Part shown: one piece after another, positions 1-12,800 of the stretch
Layout of the letters: each line of letters opens with the position of its first letter
How positions within the stretch are numbered: the stretch's first letter is position 1
DNA from: Tribonema minus
Taxonomy: Eukaryota; Sar; Xanthophyceae; Tribonematales; Tribonemataceae
Direction of reading: 5' to 3'
NCBI GenBank assembly: GCA_017506865.1
Contig: JAFCMP010000057.1
Location: forward strand, 682,001 to 746,000
Length of the DNA: 64,000 bases
Program-made: the position numbers and the translations under genes
The notes under the pieces: model-generated
Told to the model about the DNA's origin: nothing
Databases searched by the model: none
What the model saw: only the letters and a program-made list of their open reading frames with translations

Positions 1-254
1 GCATAGGCTATCAGCGAGCGTTCGACAGAGGTGCAGGACGAAGAGCAGGATGCAAGAACAAAGTCCATATAAGCGGTGCATGAATGGCCAGTAAAGTTGA
101 CCATCCAGAGAGTACAGCAAGAACATGGCCGTAACTTGAAGTCAACTACAACTGCGGCCATGGCTTTCAGTGCACAAGAATGTGCGTAGATGCCAAGGTG
201 CCAGCAGGACAAGACTGATATGTAGTACCTATCAAAAGCATGAAAGTGACTCAC
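1..254 (-). other. Intron of the TRM10 gene (left edge)
   Basis: The last visible TRM10 exon ends at 255 with donor GTGAGT read on the minus strand. I could not find the expected terminal exon in 1-254, so this stretch appears to be intron and the gene continues off the window. Confidence 0.6.
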
Positions 255-3200
255 CGCTTTGAAGTCACCTCCCGAGGCGATGGTCTGAAGCAGTATGTCA
301 TACACGTGGTTGACTGTCAGCACTTTGGTGCCCTTCATGTTCAGGTACCTGACGCAGAAGCAGCAACGATCAGCGATAGCACTGTTAAGTGAGCATCGTG
401 GCACATCACTTGGAACATGCTGACTAGAGTAGTGTTTGAAGCTGCTTTTACGCAGCACCTGTGTACTGCTCCTCATGCAATAGCACCGCACCCACCAACT
501 CTGCCACTACAAGCACATAGATGATGATGTATGAGCGATGCAAATAAAGCAGCACTGTCCGCAATCATGCCAGCTTGCACTGCTGTATGAGAGCCACACC
601 TGTGGAGAAGATTCATGTGCTCAAGCCGTCATCATATGATCGAGAGCCTGACTACATGCCTGCAGAGCATTTGCCAGAGGTTGGAATGAAACATTTAAGT
701 GGTACTTTCACAACCAGATGCTAAAGAGTAGTCAAACACGTTGCGCTCACGCCTGGTGTGAATGTCAGAACATTAGTGGGCACTATTCAGACCAAAAGAC
801 AGTTGCTGATCCTCGAAAGTGCACAACACTGATTATGATACAATCACCCTATCTCAAAAGTACTTGTACTTGTAAACACTGGTCTTGAATGTAACGCAAA
901 CCTCTACACCTCGCGTGCTCGCGGAAACATCTTTTGCGCCTCGCTTACTTGTCTAAAGGAAGGCGCCCTGTCGCAATGCCCTGCGAGACTGCCTTCTTTG
1001 CAGTGATGCCCTGGAGAAACAAGCACAGCACGAAATAGAAACATGGCACAGGAAGTCGGTGGGAATGGAATTACCTCCTACAGAAAGAATGAGCGAAGCC
1101 ATTGTGACGTCATAGCAAGCGTGGACTGCTGGGCGACAGAAAGCAGCATACGACACACTTTGCGCTCAACATATAGGACCACCATTAACCGATGCAACAA
1201 CAAATGGATATGGCCATGGCAGCTGCACAGACCCAGGGTGGCAAACACAGCATGTGGGATCAAGCGCACATGTGTGCAGATGATCAATTTAAGCACAAGC
1301 GTTTATATTTTCGCAACTTTGGGTGAGTAGCTGCACATAGGATCAGTCCCCCGGCCACCATATGCGAACGCTACCAAAGCTCAGATGGATCACATGGCCA
1401 GTGCACCCATGAAAATCAATGCTGAGCCACAGTGACATCAACTGCCTGACTCCTAACATGTACGCGCAAAACTAATTCCCTTATGATACTTGTTTGCATA
1501 CCATGCTTTGAACATCAGAGTAGCAGCCATGTCAATGTAGCCATATCAATCATCACGTTGGCTGCCACCACGACGGCTCACGTGGAGCATCGGCGTACGC
1601 ACCACAACCCTTTGAGGCTGATTGTATTATGATGCTTGTGCTGACCTTGTGCCGATTCTTGTCGACAAATGCGCCAACGATGTAGGCCTTAGTGGGGTCC
1701 AATCGCTGCAGCTCCACATTTGAGTCCGCCGTCAAGTACACCAGGTCCTCTTTGGCAAATGTGTCCATGTAACACTTTTCTTGCACCTGCACGTCAGTCA
1801 GAGGGCATGTCCCGAGCAGCATATCAGCAGTGTGTGCCGGGCGCATCAGACGATGCAGCTGCTTTACTAGCATCGTGGTCCTGTCACTATGTGACATGCA
1901 TATGTGTCAAGTAGCTTGCTGCCAGAGCAGAGGGGCGTGGACCAACACCGGCCACACTTTTCTTGCAACATAGTGTTGCACATCGTTGATAAGAAAAGCA
2001 AGGCAGGGCCATACGCTCGTAATAAAGTGACAGCTCACATGTTCTTGCATCAGTTTTCAGCAGTGCCTGCCATCTGACCTGATGCCGTGGTCAGCCCATA
2101 GGCACTTGCACTTGCAGACAGGTCAACAGCAGATGCTGTAGCAGTTGCAACGAGAAAACCACATGGCGATCATAAGACTAGAAAAACTCAATCGGATCTG
2201 TACCTGAAATGCTGCCCAGGTGCTGAACCCCATACAGCGTTGCATCATTTCATGTGCTTCTTTGTTTATGCCTGTCAGGTACAAGTTTGTCGGCACCTCC
2301 GCTTTCCTGTTGGAAGAATAGCAGTACGCAACCTGCACCAGAACGCAGTGACAGCATGACAGGTTTGGCCATGCCAGAAGCAGCAACGGCTGAAGCAAGC
2401 GAAGCAATACTGCTCAACAACAACTCTGACACAGGGAGGGCTTGCTGCCCCACCCAGCGTTGGGACATAGCAATTGTGCCTGGACATGATGCTTTTGAAT
2501 AACGAAAACTGTACCACCTGCAGCTGTTGGTGATGACTGTCCGTGAGAGCAGGGGATGCAGGTGATGAAGACCACATTGCGAAAATTTAAAGCAGAAAAC
2601 GCCTGGGCCAAGGCCATAAGTTCATGCTGTACGAAGCGCTCGCCGCTGTACTGCAACAAGTGTGAGACATGCGTGCACCAAAGCCAGCTACTTTTCATGA
2701 GGTACATGAGCACATTTCAAAGCGGTCTGCTGAAATTTCAAAGTCAAGTATTCACTTTTATCAAAGGCTGGCCTATGCCGAGTTGCGATTGCTGGTCGAC
2801 TCCAAATGGCAATGTGCAAGCCAGTGCGCAGCATGTGCCATTTGCAGCTGCAGGGGATGGCTCAGACTTGCCCCAGGATTCGAAGCTTGACGAGATCCTT
2901 CAGGTTTGAACAGTAATAAGATCTGCAAAGCGCAGCGAACGCATTCTAAAACCACAGTGAAGCATGAAGTGCATGAGATGAGGCTCTTGCCTGCTGTCGC
3001 AAGCTGACGCGCTCCTTCTGGTTCATCAGCTCGAAGAATGCCATGTCCAGGATCACACGGTAGCCGCTGGCCTTCGCGCGCTTTTCCATGTCTTCCCGTT
3101 GCCTCTGCAGCACAGGCGCGAGGCTCATGACATCACATGGCTGCAATTGATGCATGGAGACTTGTTTGGCATGGAACTGCACTCTTCAGACACAGCAGCA

Positions 3201-3588
3201 GCGCAAATGTGGGATTTATCGTTTCAACGAAAAATATATGAGATAAACTACGATGTACCTGTTTGAAAGTTTTCTCGCCAGGCTCCCGCTCCCGCTGTGG
3301 CTTCAACCACGGCACATCCTTGCCTGCCGCAAGCAGCTCCTTCTCCTTCTGCTCTCTCGCCTCGCGCTTCTCCTGTTTCTTTCCCTGCTTCTTTTCCTTG
3401 GCGTAAGCAATCTTGCGCTGCCTCCTCAGCTCGTTTTTCGTGAGCTTCACGCCCTCCCCTTGGCCATTGGCAGGAGTTTCATCTGGAGTGTCTGCAGGCA
3501 CCACATCGTTGCCAAGAGCGTCGCCGCTGTCACCGTCGGCCGCTGATGCTAAGGCCTCTGCTGGGATCTCATCAGCCGTCGACTCCAT
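255..3588 (-). CDS. TRM10: TRM10-like tRNA (guanine-9-N1) methyltransferase, 3' partial
   Basis: SPOUT-class methyltransferase expected to make m1G (or m1A) at position 9 of tRNAs. Six exons read on the minus strand: 3588-3259, 3104-2991, 2332-2204, 1786-1646, 1010-949 and 348-255. All junctions are in frame, giving about 290 residues. Residues 1-110 are an acidic then Lys/Arg-rich N-terminus, typical of the family. Recognisable family blocks follow: GYRVILDMAFFELMNQKE (about 124-141), NLYLTGINKEAHEMMQRC (about 164-181), KEDLVYLTADS (about 203), VGAFVDKNRHK (about 228-238; the Asp about 233 corresponds to the proposed catalytic Asp) and KVLTVNHVYDILLQ near the end. The start is the ATG at 3588. 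The first intron has a GC donor (CAG|GCAAGA). The final exon, which would carry the last conserved segment, lies beyond position 1. The gene is head-to-head with REV1. I am sure of the family; nuclear versus organellar paralogue cannot be decided. Confidence 0.9.
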
Positions 3589-3815
3589 TCTTCCTCAGGG
3601 AACGTGTGTACACAATGTTCAGAGCCTGCTTGAAGTTACGCTTGAAGTTGGAGTTCGCTCGATTCATCTCACTGGAGTCGAAGCACCTTCGGCGCAGCAT
3701 CAAGATCGGCACCAATGCCAATGCTTTAAACACCAGCCGTTGGCTGTCGCTTGCTCATTCCTTCAAGTGTCAGGCGCCAAACTATAGCCGCGAACCTCGC
3801 TCGGGCGGATCCACC
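3589..3815. promoter_or_regulatory. Shared divergent promoter region, TRM10 / REV1
   Basis: Only 227 bp separate the ATG of TRM10 (3588, minus) from the ATG of REV1 (3816, plus). Both 5' UTRs and both promoters must fit here, so a bidirectional promoter is inferred. The REV1 ATG sits in a favourable context (ccaccATGc). I see no clear TATA box. Confidence 0.6.
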
Positions 3816-6800
3816 ATGCAACGCCGAGGCAAGCCCAGCCTGGAGCTGCGAACGCCAGGAGACAAAGATGCTCCCAACACGCCAAGGAAAATTGTTACTG
3901 TCGGAGAGCATCATGAGGGCAGCGGGAGATTATATATGGTACGCCACTCTGAGCACTTGCTACTCCGTTGTGCATGTTTCTGTCAGTACGCGCCTGCAGC
4001 AGCCTTCGGAGTGAATCGTGCCGCAGTTCAAATATCTGTTGTGTCTACTGAAATCGTTGCAGGCGCACAAGATGTTGAAGCTGCGAGACCAGTTTGACGG
4101 AGCCAAGACATGTCTGACGGGGGAGCAGGCGGAAGCTGTGTCTGGCATCTTCAATGGAGTGGTGGTATATGTCAATGGCTACACGGAGCCGCCGCTGGAG
4201 GTACGCTTCGAGAATGAGTTTGACACGCCTGCGGTGCAGTCAGCATTGATATGCGTCACAAAGGGGCAAGCTCATCACAAAGCGCCTCTCGGCATGCACC
4301 AGACGAATGCAGCAGTCAGCTACACCTACAGTAGCGTTGCATATTCTGATACGAACACAATGTACGTAGCCTCGTTTGTGAAAAGCACTGTGCCATAATC
4401 AAAAGCTTCAAGTCTGTACCAGTGCATGCTAGTGTCGTGGTCATGAAGCTTCAACCTGCGGCATGTGCGGAATGTGCAGGTGCTGAAGGATCTCATGGCG
4501 CAGCGCGGCGGGCGTGTGGATGCCTATTACACTCCGGACGTGACGCACATGGTGGCAAATGTGCTGCCAGAGACCAAGCTCAAGGAACTGCGCAAGCTCA
4601 AGCGGCCGCCAATGGTGGTGGTCGCCAAATGGATCACTGACAGCGTGGCAGCTGCCAGGCTGCTGCCGACAGGGCCCTACACTGTGCCTGGTCTTGCACC
4701 GCAGAAGGCTGGCATCAGCAGTTTCCTGCGCACAGTGCCATCGGCGGCGGCACCACTTGAAGCAGCGCCAGCGCCGGCCTGCCCAGTTCCACATGCAGCT
4801 GCCGGTTCTGGTAGTCAGGGCCCTGCGATCGCTGCTGGCGGTAGTCAGAATGGCAAACGAAGCAGCAGTTCAGGCAGTGCCGGAGCCTCTTTGCCAACGG
4901 GTTCTGCTGTGAGCGGGAGCGATGCGGAGGCAGCACGCCTGCAGCGGCATCTGCAGCAGCAGCAGCAGCAGACGGTGCAGCAACAGCAGCAGCAGAAGCC
5001 ACCGGAGCAACTGCAGCAGCACCAGCACAGTCAGGTGGTCCCTCAAGAACGCCAGCAGCAGCACCTACCAGAGCAGCATCATCATCAGCTGCAGCAGCAT
5101 CAGCAGCTACCGCACTCACAGCAGCAGCAAAAGCAGCCGCAGCAACAACCCAACGAGCGACAACACTCTGAGCAAGGACTGCCTGGTCCTGGCGAGCGTG
5201 CACGTGTCATTAATCCATATGCTCCGCGCCCGCGCAGCAGCACACCAGGCATAGCAGCTTTTGCATCCACCAGCACGAGGACAGCTTTGCCCTCTGGTAG
5301 TGAAGCAGCGCCTGCCGCCATGCAGCAGCCACCTGCAGAGGAGGCAGAGGTTGGCGGGCCTGGGCAGTCTTATCATGGCGCCAGTTCCGCTGCACCGATC
5401 ATGCGGCAGACCAGCAGCAGTAGCAGCGCTTGCAATCAGCGAACCAGCGATGCACAAGAGACTGGCAGCAAGCGTCCGTTTGAGAGCAGTGCAAGCAGCA
5501 GCAGCTGTACACCCGAGAAGCAACTGCAGCAGCAGCAGCAGCTGGTGAATCGCGCAAGCAGTCCGGCAGCAGACGTTGTCACTGCAGGAGCATCGCCGTC
5601 TGCAACGGGTCTGGGGAGGGGGAGAGCGGAGGGCGGGGAGAGCAAGCGGCGACGATATGAGTGGGGGCAACCGCGCACCAGCAGGGAGGACCCCGATTTT
5701 GTGGCGACGTTCTTCCGCCACAGCCGGCTACACCACATTGGTCATTTCACGGCGCGCTACAGCAAGATGGCTGCGGAGTATCTGCGGGAGCGCGATGCAA
5801 ATGGGGGCAAGGCTGTCTACAAGTAAGCGTCGATGCTGGCAGTGCACGTTGCCCGCATCTTTTACTGAGTGTGAATGGTCCTTAAGACTAGCATGAACGA
5901 AGCACTTCAACCGGTATGTACTGTAAATTCTCATGTATGTATGTATTACGCTGCGCCTGTAGTGTGCAGATGTTCTGTTCTGGACATAAATGTTGGTATG
6001 AGTGTTCATAAAAGTATGTTGGAACGGTGCTGGCAATGATTGTTGAGTATATTAGCTTTGCGCAATCGCTGTACAGTCAAGCACACTGTGAGGAAACTGC
6101 AAGTTGTTCTCAACATTGACAGGAAAACGTTTCAGCAGTGCTACAGAACACCAGCATGTCTTAGCTGTTGCATGCATGTTGCGTGCACGCACACCCACCA
6201 CGCGTGCAATTACACACACCCATATAAGCAGTTGTGGGCCCCTGACCATTCACTGTACGTCATTGCAATATGCTGGTGACGCACGACGCTACCATCACCA
6301 GCATACGCTGAACTCATGTGTGTCCTGTCACGACTGATCTGTCGTGGCCCACTTGCTATCTCCGCCTGCAGCGGCCCTCTTGGCGAAGGACAAACGCGTG
6401 TGGTGCTTCACGTCGACATGGACTGCTTCTTTGTAAGTGGGGCGGTGCACTCATTGCCATCAAGAACGCATCGCTGACGTAGTTCAAGCTATTGCATGCG
6501 CTGGTGCATTGTGTGTCAGCCCTGTGCTTTTGCAGACTGCAGGGCAGGGTGCTGACTACACAACCAGTATCCGTTTTTGTACAGGATATACGGCAAACTC
6601 TGCATAGTGGCTGCGTATTGTGGCCGCCCATTGCTTTGATGTCAATGCTCTGTAAATGCCCAGTAAATCAACGTGAGCAGTGAAGACTGAGACTTACCAG
6701 CACACATAGCCACCACCACTGTAACTGACAGCTTCACTGTTAATTCATCAAAATGTCAGCTGGTTCGGCTTTGAGAGTGTGTGGGCTCACTGCTGCCTGT

Positions 6801-9800
6801 GGCACCGCACCCTGTTGTCAGCGTTGGGCCGTCACGACATGCATTCAAAGGAAACAAACGCGAGCTTGCAAAGTGGCAGCCATAGTTGTTCACCCTTTTG
6901 TCGCGTGAGTGGCTGACACAGTGTGAACCCGCATTCTCTGCCGTTGCCTTTGTCCACGCGCCGTCGCAGAGTAGCTGTGATCATACACATCCACCATTGC
7001 AATGTCAGCGCGGTTGTCATTGTCAAGACGTACGGCCTGAGGTTTATAGACCATCAAACATGTTGCAGGTCTGCACCCATGTTGCTGACATTTGTTTTTT
7101 CTATATTTTTGGCTTGTGCAGGTTAGTGTGATGATACGCGACCGACCTGAGCTCAAGAGCAAGGCAGTAGCGGTGGCACACACAGGCGGGACAACGCCGA
7201 GCACTGGCATAGGCAGCAGCAGCGAGATATCATCATGCAGCTATGCTGCCAGGGAGAAAGGTGGGACCTCTGTCGCTGCCTTGCAAGTCAGACAGGGCTC
7301 GCACAGACATGTTTATGTTGCAGAGACATGTTGTATGTCGCGGTATGTGTTGTGTGCTTCCCGGTGCAGAGCCAGGATGACACTGCTGGGGTGAGCTTGG
7401 AGCATGCTTGTGGTGTGGTGTCATCAACGTGCATCCTCAACTCTTGGTCCCTTTTCGCGACTTTGTATTGAGGGCTTGCATGCTTTCGGCTGTTTTGCCA
7501 TATGTGTGCGCTATTTGTTCAGCTATTCATCTACTTTAAGTTCGTTCTTTTATTTGGCATTTGATGCTGTGGGCCAACTGCAACATTTTGCAAGCGTCCC
7601 CTTTGTGCTGCCTGGGAGCATGCTCCATTTACACAAACGGTTTGATTTGCAACACGTACTTCGATGTACGCTCCTTGTCATGCGACCGGTTTTGCATGAG
7701 CATGAGTTCAAAAGGCATATTGGAGCCCACTTCACGTTCTGGTGTTTGGCTGATTTCTTTAATGAATGACTGCTCTGGTGCAGGTGTGCGTGCGGGCATG
7801 CCCATGGGCCATGCCAAGGAGCTGTGCCCGGAGCTGATGGTCCTGCCGTATGATTTTGAGGCCTTTGATGAGGTTAGTCTTCGTGACATGTATGCCCAGA
7901 GGCAGTGCCTGCAAATGTCAATCCACTGACTCATGGGCTGATGTATCTTTGACACCGCGCAATTATCGTCAATCAATGGTCGGTTGTGCCTGAAATTGGC
8001 CACAAAGCCAGTCACAATGACATCTGTACATAATCAGGTGCTGATGCAGTCTGCTTGACTGCAGACAGGGTCTTTAGGTGCATGACGGCCACAGGCAGCA
8101 GAATGCTCAACTATTATGTGGTGGCTGCCTGTAGGTAGCGACATCGCTGTACGATGACACACCTTCAAAAGCGCCATTAATAATGGCCCATTATAGTGAC
8201 ATTATAAACATAAACCTATGCCCCCCCTCCTGCTGTACCCCCCCCCCCTTGCATGCAGGTCAGCGACCAGGTGTACCGCGTGTTCCATCGACTGGCACCC
8301 GTCGTGCAGGCCGTGAGCTGCGATGAGGCCTTTTTGGAGCTGCCTGCGGGGTGTGATGCCATGTGAGACATATGCTGCGCAAAGTGGTGCATGTTGCTTG
8401 ATAGAGTGGTCTACTGACGTGGTTCGGCATTCGAGAAGAAGACTTGTCTAGCTATTCATCAGCAGCTTGGCTTGCACAATTCCTCTGTCAAGTGTGCCAG
8501 CATGTTTACTTCGCATTTCACATGGCATCATTTCCTCAGCTTTTTCAATTTGCTTGCGCTCTGCAACTTGTTTGCAAGTCTTTGCTGGAAAGTGCACTGA
8601 TACTGTCCCATGTCACTGCTCATCATCCACAGTTTATTCATAAGGCAGCCATGTTTGGCACCGCTTGGCGAAGCCATGCAGATGCAATTACAGTCAATTA
8701 TGCTTTTGGTGATGCGGTATTCATGAATGTATTTGAGATTGTATACCAGATATGACTGCTGAACTATGAGATTGGCTGCTGCCCGCTGCAGGCGTGTTGC
8801 AACGCAGGTGCGCAGCGAGATCTTGGAGAGGACTTGCTGCCCATGCAGCGCCGGCGCCGGCAGCAGCATACTGCTGGCAAGGCTGGCCACAAAGCGCGCA
8901 AAGCCCAATGGACAGTGCCAGCTGTCTCAAGAGGATGCTCTGGCGATGCTGGCCGACATGCCTGTCAAGGTGCTTTTGAACAGCTGTGTATCAAACAATG
9001 CAGTGTCTTGAAGGATTACTACGTTTCGAAGTAGAAGTATATATATCAGCTGGTGCTTACGCATGTATTCATAATTCAGCCAAATTGTAAACACAGTGTT
9101 CAGGCAGTGCATGTCAACAACAATTAAATCATAACAACTAAACAAAATGATACTTCTACATATCTGCGGCTTGCTCAAATGCAGTGTCTGATAGAGCATT
9201 GGAACAAGTGGGCCTCCTCAGTTTTTGCATTGCATGTGTGATTGCACTGCCATCAACTACGGACCATAATGCGCTATGTCAGCGCACCAGTAATAATGTT
9301 ATGTGACAACTTCACTTTGCAATGAGATGCAAGGGGCTGCAGCAAGAATTGGTTATGCTTTTTGCACCACAGACCACAAGTCTTTGACAATTCCAATTAC
9401 AATGAGATGCAATGGGCTGCTGCCGCTTGCTGCTGCAGCAGCAGTTGCTGTTTATTGGGCCAGATACTCCCACCATGCGTAACGAAGCTAGCACAGACTG
9501 TACAACACCTTTGCAAATGACCTATGCCCAACACATGTGGAGTCTGTGCATGCATGGCAGGTGTGTGGACAAGTCTGGCATGAGAAGGCCAGAGCGCTGA
9601 AGTGACCTGCCTGACATTTGATGATCACCGGCGTGCATGTACATGTTTCTGTTGCACGTCTGCACCCCAGGAACTGCCTGGTGTCGGGTACAAGCTAGCG
9701 GAGCGGCTGGCGCAGCACAACATCACGCAATGCCGCCACGTACAAGCATCTACGCAGGAGCAGCTGCAGTCGCTGTTCGGCAACAAGACGGGCAAGTGAG

Positions 9801-12800
9801 TTCGCTGTGCACGTGACATACCTCATGTACTGTGCCCAATGGCTGCTAGGAACTAAGCGGCGCATCAGCTGTGCGTTGTAGCAATTGATAGGGGGCTCTA
9901 GTGGTTTGCATTTGCAAGCATGTTCATCATGACATATAACCCCTCACCGTCCGTGACACAGGCTTGTGCAATAGAGCATGGCTGCAATGGCTGGAAGCCT
10001 CGTTTGCATCTGCTGGTTAAACATTGAACTTTGTTGAGCTGCTTCACTGACATTTGTACCCGTACGGTGCCTGACCATCGACATTTGTTATATTCGCTGA
10101 GCCCTGCTATTGGCATACTCACTGCTGTGATTCAGGCTGCTTTGGACATTTGCACATGGAGAGGACACACGCGCTGTGGTACCTTACACGCCACGCAAGA
10201 GCCTAGGCGCTGAGGTGCGTGCATCAAATGTGGGCTGTGCAGCTATAGTGTGCATGCGCAACTGTGTTTCCAAGTGCATGGTGTAGGGAGCAGGTGTGCT
10301 GTATGTTTCGACACATCACGCATTCACTACTGGCACAGTACTTGGCGCTTACACGAAGCTCTCATTACAATACTTGTGTTGAAGACCCTCCCTGTTGTCT
10401 GATAAAATACGTGTTGCTCGGGGAGGCATTATAGCGTTGACATCAACACTGCGCACAGTGATACAATGTTCAGCTGATAGCGCCCAAGTGCATGCAGGAC
10501 AGTTAGCTTTGGCAGTGCGAAATTCCTGTGGCTTCTTCTCCGCACACAAGCATGCTCGCCTACCCTTTGTGCAGTAGCAGTTTCAAGTAGACTGCTCATG
10601 CATGTGTCAGGTGCCCCATGGCATGCATTGACCTTTTTCAAGAGCACTTGCCACGATATCATCTATTCAAACCGGCGGCACTCATTGATGCATCATGGTC
10701 ATTGCTTGTGGCCCTTGTACGCGCTTTTTACAGGTCAGCTGGGGCGTGCGCTTTGATGACCAAGTAGGCGCCAATGAGTTCCTCACCAAGCTGTCAGGAG
10801 AGGTGGCAGTGCGCCTGAAGGATCAAGGCTGCAAGGGCAGGACCATCACTCTTTCCCTCAAACGGCAGAGACAGGCGAGCACACTACATCTCTGGCATTT
10901 CTGAAATGCATTGCCTCAATGTGATGCAGCAATCATGATTTTGGCCATGTATATCGCTTTGCCAAGAGAAGGATATGCAGTCTAGTTGCGGCCGTCCATG
11001 ACACTTGAATTGTGCTGCATGTACACTGACCTTCCAAGGACGCGCTTTCATGTGGCAGGGTGCACCCGAACCAGCGAAGCACTTGGGCCACGGCATCTGC
11101 GACAACTTCAGCCGCAGCACAACACTTGCTGCCGCAGAGGACAGTCCGGCGCCCATCGCGGCAGCCGCCATCGCACTGCTGCTGGGACTGAACTGCCCGC
11201 CCAAGGAGATCAGGGGGCTTGGAGTGCACCTGACGCGACTAGTGGATGCGGCAACGGGCGTACCACTGGCGGAGGGCAGCGGCGCAGCCAAGGTATGTAC
11301 GGATGTAACTAATGTACTTGACTCATGCACTCGGAGGTACTTCATGTTGAGGTCACAAGGCTTGTGATCAGCGATGCCAACCGCAACGTGGAAACCACAC
11401 GTCAGTCAATAATTGTTGCCAGACCTTGTACTATGAAGTATAAGCAGCAATGTGAGGTGCGAGCATGGACTTGTGGCCATTGTACTTTACCACAGGCTGA
11501 TGTATGGAGTATGCATAAGGACTCCAGGGCTTCAGCGACCGTTTATATAATTATGACGCATGTGCGTCTTTATTGGTGCTGTGATAGTCTGAAACGTCAG
11601 TCGCACAATGCTGACAAGCCGCAATTGTGCCATACATCGCCGTGCAGCCAAAGGAGGCAGCAATGATGTCTTCCTGGCTTCAGAAGAAGGGAACTGCAGA
11701 CCAATCCCCGGACCGCCTCCTGGAGCATTCCCTGGAACCGCCTTCCAGCCTAGATGCACAGCAGGAATCAGCTGAACCAGCCAATAGCAGCGGCCGTGCC
11801 GACCTCACCATTGACCTGGAGCCTGTGGCCATGGTGGGCACAGAGGAAAGCGATGCGGGTGGCAGTGTGGGGCGCACAAGTCTGGCAGCAGTCGTGACAC
11901 CAGCAGCGGCCGGTGCGCCGAGGGTGCGCGCAGTCGGCAAAGGCAAAGGCAAGGCGAGGGCCGCCATTCAGACTTGGGGCGAAGGGAATGACATGGAGGA
12001 TGCTGATTCGGAGCGCTCTTTCTTTCACCGTCAACAGCAGCAGCAGGATCTTGCTTTTGCAATGCCAGCGCCACCGCCTCGAAGGCCTACGCAGCAGCAG
12101 CAGCAACACCGCCGGTGGGATGGCGGCGGCAGCAGCACTGACATACTTCCGCCCTCGCCAGAGTCCATCAGCCTGTCACAGGTATGCGTTTGAGTACTCC
12201 TGTGCTCCTGCCTGCACGCGGATTGCTGGCACGCTGCAGTGCGAGGCCATTGTCAAGGCCTTCATGCCCCGTGCCAACAGCTGATGCAGTCAATGGCTCA
12301 GCAGTTCAGGGGCTGCAGCCTAGGCAGGCGTTGGCCATGCCAACTTTCTAAGCACTTTCTCCATCAGTACGCAGTCATATTTATGACTGCGTACTGATGG
12401 AGAAAGTGCTTACAAAACTGAAGCTATTGCAAGTACACTGGGTTCAGACCTGCTCTCGCCTGTGCTGACATTGGCACAGCACCTGATCTCTTCTCGTGTA
12501 TCCGAAAGCGACTGTACCTACCAGCAAACTAGCAGCAGATACCCGCATAATTTGTGCAAGGCGCAGTTGCTGACACGTGCATGGCGTTGACCAAATCACC
12601 GACCTCCTGCACCTTCTCCATCACAGGTGACCATGTCGCAGATAGACCCCACCTACCTTGCGGAGCTCCCAAGTGACGTGCGCAGCCAGGTGCTGGCCAC
12701 TGTTGCGCACGCAGCGCGTCAGAGCGCGCACGGCCCACCGTCCGAAGCGCCCCCCCATGCGCCCACAGCGCTGACCGCTGCAGCCGCCGCTGCGCGCAAC

